Below, in pieces: positions 59,037 through 64,000 of a stretch of 64,000 nucleotides of DNA. The stretch is taken from contig JAZNZX010000067.1 of NCBI GenBank assembly GCA_045595185.1, forward strand, positions 75,215 through 139,214. Direction: 5' to 3'. Below the pieces are notes generated by a model. That model ran no database searches and had not been told where the DNA came from. It saw nothing but the letters and a program-made list of their open reading frames with translations. The first letter of the stretch is position 1. Every line of letters starts with the position of its first letter. The translations under genes and the position numbers were made by a program. Source of the DNA: Fimenecus sp045595185. Lineage in GTDB: Bacteria > Bacillota > Clostridia > Oscillospirales > Acutalibacteraceae.

Positions 59037-59137
59037 ATACTATACTGCCACCGGGTAGAGTGATGCAATGCATCCACCGATATATCGTTAGGTCTTTGAA
59101 GATATATCCGTGGGTGTTATTTTTTTTGAGGTGTATT
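59007..59137 (+). promoter_or_regulatory. Attenuator-like leader RNA of pnuC, class unknown
   Basis: The leader ends in a terminator: CATCCACCGATATATC (59071-59086) pairs with GATATATCCGTGGGTG (59101-59116) with one C-C mismatch, then TTATTTTTTTT. An alternative hairpin GTGATGC-AAT-GCAT(C)CAC (59060-59077) uses the left arm of the terminator and so would prevent it. Upstream lies CTGCCACCGGGTAGA. The layout is that of a riboswitch or protein-binding attenuator. It does not match TPP, FMN, THF or preQ1 consensus elements that I can recall. Confidence 0.65.
59071..59127 (+). terminator. Terminator in the pnuC leader
   Basis: The 16-position stem described for the pnuC leader (59071-59086 with 59101-59116) is followed by TTATTTTTTTT. 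It ends only 10 bases before the pnuC start codon and just before its GAGGTG site. Confidence 0.85.
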
Positions 59138-59827
59138 ATGAAAAAACTTTTAAATTATTTTACTAAATTTGAAATTGGACTTTGGTCAATATCTGTCTTG
59201 TTAATTATTATTCCATTCTTTATATTTAAACAAACTGACTATCTAACTCTTTCAGCTTCATTGATAGGTGCTACATTCTTGATATTTAATGCAAAAGGTA
59301 ATCCGTTTGGTCAATTTTTAACAATTGTATTCAGTCTGCTTTATGGAATTATTTCGTATAGATTTTCATATTATGGTGAAATGATTACATATCTTGGAAT
59401 GTCAATGCCTATGGCGTTTATTGCACTTGTTTCATGGCTTAAAAACCCTTATAATAACAATAAATCTCAAGTTAAAGTGAACAGACTAAAACGAGATGAA
59501 ATTATCTTTATGTTTTTATTGACGGCAGTAGTAACATCTATTTTCTATTTTGTATTAAAGTATTTCAATACTGCTAACCTTATTCCAAGTACGATTTCGG
59601 TAACAACCAGTTTTTTAGCTGTTTATCTCACATTCAGGCGAAGTCCATATTTTGCTCTTGCATATGCCATGAATGACTTGGTATTGATAGTTTTGTGGGT
59701 ATTGGCGAGCGTAACAGAAATTACATATGTTTCCGTTGTAATATGTTTTATTGTGTTTTTTGTAAATGATATGTATGGATTTATAAACTGGAAGAAGATG
59801 GAGCGAAATCAAATTCCAAATAAATAA
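59138..59827 (+). CDS. pnuC: PnuC-family vitamin/nucleoside transporter
   Basis: PnuC-family proteins take up nicotinamide riboside or, in relatives, thiamine or riboflavin by facilitated diffusion. The 229-residue protein has seven or eight hydrophobic segments and the family patterns NAKGNPFGQFLTIVFSLLYG (~43), SYYGEMITYLGMSMPM (~72), NDLVLIVLWVLAS (~178) and VNDMYGFINWKKM (~208). The ATG at 59138 follows GAGGTG at 59128-59133. Earlier in-frame starts lie in the leader. Substrate is not evident; the unknown leader may sense it. Confidence 0.9.
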   Translation: MKKLLNYFTKFEIGLWSISVLLIIIPFFIFKQTDYLTLSASLIGATFLIFNAKGNPFGQFLTIVFSLLYGIISYRFSYYGEMITYLGMSMPMAFIALVSWLKNPYNNNKSQVKVNRLKRDEIIFMFLLTAVVTSIFYFVLKYFNTANLIPSTISVTTSFLAVYLTFRRSPYFALAYAMNDLVLIVLWVLASVTEITYVSVVICFIVFFVNDMYGFINWKKMERNQIPNK

Positions 59828-59832
59828 AAAAT

Positions 59833-59858
59833 GCCGATGTTTAACATCGGCTATTTTT
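59833..59858. terminator. Bidirectional terminator between pnuC and the small lipoprotein gene
   Basis: GCCGATG-TTTAA-CATCGGC (59833-59851) is followed by TATTTTTT on the plus strand and preceded by an A run that gives TTTTTT on the minus strand. Confidence 0.9.
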
Positions 59859-60181
59859 TAGTTTGTCATATTGCTGAATCCTCTTCCGACACCGTCTGCT
59901 ACATTTGATGCGGCTTCACCAACGCCTCCAACAACATCAGATACGGCATCACCAACATTACCTGCCATATTACTTGCGCCTTCACTAATGTTAGTAGCAG
60001 TATTATCTGTTGTACCATTGTTTTTTGTCGTACTTGTTGAACTGCTTGGGTTAGTTGTTGAAGATGTTGAACTTTGGTTATTGTCGCTTGTAACCTTTCC
60101 ATCCTCCGGATTACTGCAACCTGTCATAAATACACTGAACAACGCAATAACAACAAGTGAAACTATAATTGCTTTTTTCAT
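59858..60181 (-). CDS. Small Ser/Thr-rich lipoprotein
   Basis: The 107-residue protein has a lipoprotein signal (hydrophobic 5-19, lipobox FMTGC), a Ser/Thr/Asn-rich disordered part (~30-62) and an amphipathic Gly/Ala/Val tail. The tail has repeats such as GNVGDAVSDVVGGVGEAASN (~75-95). I do not recognise the family. AGGAGG on the minus strand precedes the ATG at 60181. It lies 57 bases downstream of the ypeB-like gene on the same strand, so it may be a spore-related or envelope lipoprotein (inference from position). Confidence 0.75.
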   Translation of the reverse strand: MKKAIIVSLVVIALFSVFMTGCSNPEDGKVTSDNNQSSTSSTTNPSSSTSTTKNNGTTDNTATNISEGASNMAGNVGDAVSDVVGGVGEAASNVADGVGRGFSNMTN

Positions 60182-60238
60182 TTTGTACCTCCTAAAAATT
60201 TTGGTAATTATATTATTTGTAATCTTAATTGTTTTATT

Positions 60239-61585
60239 CTATTTTGTCAAAACACCACCGTCACTATATAACAAAATGAGAATATTGTTTTCTTCGCCGG
60301 TTTCACAGTCAATATAAACAAGAAGCTCTTGCCTTGAATCTGTTTTACAATGGAATTCATAACAAAGCTGTTCTGTTTTCCATTCAGTAGGAATTACACA
60401 AAGTTGTGAATCGATTATATTAAGATGATTGTTGAGCTTATTTTCAGCCTCTTTTAATGACAAAGTTCTGTTTAAATTATTTCGGCTTGTGTGGTTAGAA
60501 ATATATCCCGATGCATCAAAGGATAAAATATTGCCTGTTTCAAGGCAAACGCTGACTTTTATAAGGTCAGGATACATAATAATGTCATCGTCTTCATATG
60601 CAAAGTTGATTGTACAAATTCCGTCATCAGTAAAATAATAGCTTTCTTCCATATCGTCATAACCGATTTTTTCAAGGAAATCATCAGCATATCTTACTGC
60701 ATCTTCGTATTTTACTTTAATTTCCCCTGAAAAATCCGAACTCAACATATAACAAGGTTTTCCACCTTGTTTTGTGATTGCAATAGTATATTTTTCACCT
60801 TTAAAGACAAAACAGGGAATGTCACCGTCTTCCTCGTGAGAAAATGCAAGAGTATCCTTTTCATAATGACAGATATTTTTTGCAATTTTTAAAGCATCAT
60901 CCTTGCTGATTTCCTTAAGTCCTTTTAAAAACTTGGGTTCGCTTTGAGTGAGATGGTCAGAAAAAGGTCCGTCATAAATGAGCGTCGGTATATCTGTCAT
61001 TGTCTGTTCAGTATCATCAAAGCCTTCGCTAAAGGTTTTTAAGTCTGCATTTGCATTTAACAGGGTAGATGATGAATCTTCAAAACTGTAATTACCGTTC
61101 TGCATATCGTGGCACATCTGATTAACCTGTTCATTAAGATTTTTACAAAAAGAGTTTAACTGTTTGAGTTGTTCTCTTTCCTGGTCTGTTAAATCTTCAC
61201 CTGACGCACTTTTTCGTTCAAGTGACATAACAAATTCACCAATCTGTGATAAAAACTTATATGTGTTATTTACTGTGTTTTCACCCGTCGGCAAAATTGA
61301 AAGATTGTTTTTAGCACCTGAAGCCTCTCTCCATAATTCAGCAGATAATTTTGAAAGCATAGTTGGGGTACTGACATAAATAGTTTTTTCAAGATTTGTG
61401 GATATATTATTAAGATTTTCGTCCAACGCAATCAATGCCATTTGTTTGATTAACATTGATTCTCTTTCATATCTGTTTGCCTTGATAGTTTGCGTTATTG
61501 CAAATATTCCTAAAAAAACAACTAATGCTGTCAAATAAAGAACAATTCTCGCTTTTGCTCTTGTGGAAATGTTGGTTTTTTCCAT
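60239..61585 (-). CDS. ypeB: YpeB-like germination protein
   Basis: YpeB is needed in Bacillus spores for assembly and stability of the cortex-lytic enzyme SleB. The 448-residue length matches (about 450 in Bacillus). It has one N-terminal transmembrane segment (~13-33), a helical N-terminal domain (~35-220) and C-terminal PepSY-like repeats (KISKDDALKIAKNIC-like at ~225; VKYEDAVRYADDFLEKIG ~290; SLKEAENKLNNHL ~385). sleB is not in the window. AAGAGGTG precedes the ATG at 61585; an upstream in-frame extension has no ribosome site. Confidence 0.88.
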   Translation of the reverse strand: MEKTNISTRAKARIVLYLTALVVFLGIFAITQTIKANRYERESMLIKQMALIALDENLNNISTNLEKTIYVSTPTMLSKLSAELWREASGAKNNLSILPTGENTVNNTYKFLSQIGEFVMSLERKSASGEDLTDQEREQLKQLNSFCKNLNEQVNQMCHDMQNGNYSFEDSSSTLLNANADLKTFSEGFDDTEQTMTDIPTLIYDGPFSDHLTQSEPKFLKGLKEISKDDALKIAKNICHYEKDTLAFSHEEDGDIPCFVFKGEKYTIAITKQGGKPCYMLSSDFSGEIKVKYEDAVRYADDFLEKIGYDDMEESYYFTDDGICTINFAYEDDDIIMYPDLIKVSVCLETGNILSFDASGYISNHTSRNNLNRTLSLKEAENKLNNHLNIIDSQLCVIPTEWKTEQLCYEFHCKTDSRQELLVYIDCETGEENNILILLYSDGGVLTK

Positions 61586-61614
61586 AAAAATGCACCTCTT
61601 TAAACATTTGGAAA

Positions 61615-61643
61615 TATTATTCACAAAAAATTTAAATTTATGC
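61615..61643 (-). promoter_or_regulatory. Possible sigma-G-type promoter for ypeB
   Basis: On the minus strand GCATA (61643-61639) and AATAATA (61621-61615) are 17 bases apart. They resemble the forespore sigma-G form (GHATR, N17-18, CATWHTA), with one mismatch in the -10. Confidence 0.4.
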
Positions 61644-61664
61644 TCAAAAAAATGCAATTTTTAT

Positions 61665-61693
61665 TTGCCAAACGACAGTTTATGTAGTATAAT
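61665..61693 (+). promoter_or_regulatory. Promoter for the cysteine desulfurase-thiI operon
   Basis: TTGCCA (61665-61670) and TATAAT (61688-61693) are 17 bases apart, 36 bases before the TTG start. Confidence 0.75.
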
Positions 61694-61729
61694 CATTGTG
61701 TTTAAGTATGTAAAATGGGGGCGAAGAAT

Positions 61730-62857
61730 TTGAACGTTTATCTCGACAATAGTGCGACAACAAAACCTTGTGAAAAATCGGTAAAAAAAGCACTTGAAAT
61801 GATGAACGAAAAATTCGGTAATCCGTCTTCACTTCATATGTGTGGCTTTAATGCGAAAAAAGAACTTGATGTTGCTCGTCTTACAATTTCTTCTTTTTTA
61901 GGCTGCGATGATAAAGAAATCTTCTTTACGCCAAGCGGTACTGTTGCCAATAATACAGCAATTTTTGGGACAGCTAATGCTAAACATCGTGAAGGTAAAA
62001 AAGTAATTACTACTTTGTTGGAACATCCAAGTGTACTTAAATGTTTTGAAAATCTTGAGGAACAAGGCTTTCAGGTTGTTTATCTTAAACCCGATATGAA
62101 CGGAAAAGTTGACCTTGATGAATTGTCAAATGCTGTTGACGAAAACACAATTCTCGTTAGCATTATGGCTGTGAATAATGAGGTTGGTTCAATTCAGGAT
62201 TTTGCAAAAGTAAAAAGTATTATAAAAAACAAAAAGTCAAAAGCATATTTCCATTGTGATGCTGTTCAGGCATTCGGCAAAATAACGATTAAACCAAAAA
62301 AACTTGGTGTTGACCTTATGAGTATGAGTGCTCATAAAATTCACGGAGTAAAAGGTGCAGGTGCACTGTTTGTAAGTAATAATATTCGCATTTCACCGTA
62401 TATCCTTGGTGGCGGTCAGGAAAACGGAATGATTTCAGGTACTGAATCAACTCCAATGATATGTGCTTTTGCCGAGGCAGTAGGGGATATAGGTAATGTT
62501 GAGAAGAATCTTCATAATGTTACTGCCATAAGAGATTATTTTGTCAATAAAATAAAAGATGTTGACAAGGTATATATAAATTCCCCACAGGATGCCTTAC
62601 CATATATTATCAACATTTCTGTTGAGGGTGTACCATCACAGGTTATGCTCAATTCACTTTCTTCAATGGGAATTTATGTTTCAGCAGGTTCTGCCTGTGC
62701 AAAAGGTCACAGAAGTGATGTTCTCACAGCAATGGGTGTTTCACCCGCAGGAATTGATTGTGCTATAAGAATCAGCTTGTCAAAATTTACCACAGAAAAT
62801 GATATGAATTTGTTGTATAATGGAATAATTGAAACCATTAACCGTGTCAGGAGATGA
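61730..62857 (+). CDS. Cysteine desulfurase (NifS/NifZ-like) for tRNA thiolation
   Basis: The enzyme takes sulfur from cysteine as an enzyme-bound persulfide. The 375-residue protein is a class V PLP enzyme: VYLDNSATTKP (~2), the PLP Lys in MSAHKIHGVKGAGAL (~201) and the active Cys in SAGSACAKGHRSD (~321). The best start is TTG at 61730 (encoding LNVYLDNSATT) with GGGGG at 61717-61721; the ATG at 61715 lacks a ribosome site and lies over that G run. thiI follows two bases after the stop, as in the Bacillus nifZ-thiI pair, so sulfur is probably passed to ThiI for 4-thiouridine. Confidence 0.92.
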   Translation: MNVYLDNSATTKPCEKSVKKALEMMNEKFGNPSSLHMCGFNAKKELDVARLTISSFLGCDDKEIFFTPSGTVANNTAIFGTANAKHREGKKVITTLLEHPSVLKCFENLEEQGFQVVYLKPDMNGKVDLDELSNAVDENTILVSIMAVNNEVGSIQDFAKVKSIIKNKKSKAYFHCDAVQAFGKITIKPKKLGVDLMSMSAHKIHGVKGAGALFVSNNIRISPYILGGGQENGMISGTESTPMICAFAEAVGDIGNVEKNLHNVTAIRDYFVNKIKDVDKVYINSPQDALPYIINISVEGVPSQVMLNSLSSMGIYVSAGSACAKGHRSDVLTAMGVSPAGIDCAIRISLSKFTTENDMNLLYNGIIETINRVRR

Positions 62858-62859
62858 AT

Positions 62860-64000
62860 ATGAAAGAGATTATATTGATTAAGAACGGTGAATTAGCTTT
62901 AAAAGGTCTTAACCGTTCAACGTTTGAAGATATCTTAATTAAAAATATTCGTAAACGCATAAAACCATTAGGTGATTTTGAATACAGAAAAGAGCAATCA
63001 ACAATTTCTGTTATTCCTGTTGACGAATACATAGATATGGATGAAGTCAGCGACAGAATAAGTCGTGTTTTCGGTATCGCAGCTTATTCAAGAGCCTTAC
63101 AGGTTGAAAAGGATATGTCAGTCATTCTCAATAATGCACCTGACTATCTTGCAGAGCAGTTAAAGGAAGCAAAAACATTTAAGGTTGAGGGTAAGCGTTC
63201 GGATAAAAAATTCCCGCTTAAATCACCCGAGATTTCAGCCGAAGTCGGCGGAGCAATTTTAAGCAAGTTTCCTCACTTGAAGGTTGATGTTAAAAATCCC
63301 GATATTCTTGTTACTATTGAGATAAGAGAAAAATTTGCTTTTATTCGTGGTAACCAGACAAAGGGTGCAGGCGGTATGCCGACGGGCACAGCAGGAAAAG
63401 CCGCAATTCTTATTTCAGGCGGTATCGATAGTCCAGTTGCAGCATATATGATGGCAAAGCGTGGCCTTGTACTTAATGCAATTCACTTTGCATCACCACC
63501 ATATACTTCTCCACAGTCCGAAGAAAAAGTTCACAATCTTCTTCGCAAGGTTTCAAGATACAGCGGAAACATCTGCTTGTTTACAGTTGGTTTTACTGAA
63601 ATTCAGGAAGAAATAAGAGATAAGTGTCCTGAGGAATTATTTACTCTTATTATGCGCCGTTTTATGATGCGTATTTCACAACGAATTGCCGAGCGAGAAG
63701 AATGTAAAGCACTCATAACTGGTGAAAGCCTTGGTCAGGTAGCAAGTCAGACACTTAATGCTCTTGCCTGTACTGATGCAGTTGTTGGAATGCCTGTATT
63801 CAGACCTTTAATCGGTCTTGATAAGGACGAAATTATTAAGGTTTCTAGAAAAATTGATACTTTTAATATTTCAATTGAACCTTATGAAGATTGCTGTACG
63901 GTATTTACTCCAAAGCATCCTAAAACAAGACCACAGATTTCAATTATCGAAACTGCTGAACAGGCACTTGATGTTGAAGGTCTTATTGAAAGAGCATTGG
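62860..64000 (+). CDS. thiI: ThiI, tRNA 4-thiouridine synthetase (cut by window end)
   Basis: The frame is open from the ATG at 62860 to the end of the window (380 codons seen). ThiI activates U8 of tRNA with ATP and inserts sulfur. It has the ferredoxin-like and THUMP domains (ILIKNGELALKGLNRSTFE at the start; ISAEVGGAILSKFP ~126) and the PP-loop ISGGIDSPVAAYM (~186). Further on are GESLGQVASQTLNAL (~288) and CCTVFTPKHPKT (~345). It is paired with the cysteine desulfurase gene two bases upstream. Only the last residues are missing if, as usual in Firmicutes, there is no rhodanese domain. Confidence 0.95.
   Translation, partial: MKEIILIKNGELALKGLNRSTFEDILIKNIRKRIKPLGDFEYRKEQSTISVIPVDEYIDMDEVSDRISRVFGIAAYSRALQVEKDMSVILNNAPDYLAEQLKEAKTFKVEGKRSDKKFPLKSPEISAEVGGAILSKFPHLKVDVKNPDILVTIEIREKFAFIRGNQTKGAGGMPTGTAGKAAILISGGIDSPVAAYMMAKRGLVLNAIHFASPPYTSPQSEEKVHNLLRKVSRYSGNICLFTVGFTEIQEEIRDKCPEELFTLIMRRFMMRISQRIAEREECKALITGESLGQVASQTLNALACTDAVVGMPVFRPLIGLDKDEIIKVSRKIDTFNISIEPYEDCCTVFTPKHPKTRPQISIIETAEQALDVEGLIERAL

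Noticed and set aside
59007..59137. TPP, THF, FMN or preQ1-I riboswitch upstream of pnuC
   Set aside because: The conserved cores of these classes as I know them are not visible; only the attenuator layout is supported.

Overview
The window is AT-rich chromosomal DNA from a Gram-positive, endospore-forming anaerobe of the class Clostridia. It most resembles gut Ruminococcaceae/Oscillospirales-type organisms. The evidence for spore formation is an intact sigK gene, a spoIVFA-spoIVFB-like pair and a ypeB-like germination gene. The evidence for a Firmicute is strong AGGAGG-type ribosome binding sites, SepF/DivIVA division genes, tRNA genes that encode their own CCA, and RicA/RicF (YmcA/YlbF) linkage to mutSL. 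A gut or plant-fibre lifestyle is suggested by a choloylglycine (bile salt) hydrolase, araBAD with GH43 and GH5 enzymes, a hexonate/hexuronate cluster, and a dockerin-bearing secreted subtilase. No rRNA, CRISPR array, transposase or prophage was seen.

Layout. 1-5.3 kb: the end of miaB, a Cys-tailed YlbF/YmcA-family gene, mutS, then a repeat-rich island with two unrecognised genes. 5.3-15.7 kb: one long tight operon, mutL-miaA-hlyD-like-yggS-sepF-divIVA-lspA-rluD-HAD phosphatase-split transketolase, ended by a strong terminator. 15.9-20.8 kb: GPH symporter, LRR lipoprotein, PAP2 phosphatase and a class B PBP. 20.8-21.1 kb: tRNA-Met and tRNA-Trp. 21.4-27.2 kb: a five-gene catabolic operon (two zinc dehydrogenases, UxaB, UxaA, amidohydrolase/lactonase). 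27.2-28.8 kb: sigK (minus strand), two tRNA-Ser genes and an unusual duplicated tRNA-3'-end repeat. 28.8-32.2 kb: LytTR regulator with DUF3021 protein, a structured intergenic segment and a repeat-rich secreted protein. 32.4-39.9 kb: ilvD, NERD protein, spoIVFA/spoIVFB-like genes, the radical-SAM pair TIGR03960/TIGR03936 and an MFS permease. 40-42.5 kb: XRE regulator pair, rplS, prmA. 42.7-51 kb: GH5 lipoprotein, araB-araA-araD, ion/anion permease, tRNA-Ser, DUF4304 protein, GH43. 51.2-56.7 kb: secreted SH3-C39 protein, large secreted subtilase, FliB-like methylase. 56.8-64 kb: MFS-bile salt hydrolase operon, pnuC behind an attenuator-like leader, a small lipoprotein and ypeB (minus strand), and cysteine desulfurase with thiI (cut by the window end).

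How the genes work together. MutS/MutL are the mismatch repair core, and MiaB/MiaA together make ms2i6A37 in tRNA. SepF, DivIVA, LspA and the PBP serve the envelope and division. SigK carries a pro-sequence and the window also carries its likely processing protease pair. GH43 and AraBAD turn arabinose-containing oligosaccharides into xylulose 5-phosphate, which the split transketolase can take up. The uxaB/uxaA cluster leads from an L-galactonate-type acid to 2-keto-3-deoxygluconate (inference). Intergenic space is full of small palindromic dispersed repeats of at least seven families.

The best candidates for new biology are the pnuC leader RNA, the tRNA-Ser 3'-end duplication with its nested palindromes, the possible L-galactose pathway operon, and the long inverted-repeat segment upstream of the secreted repeat protein.
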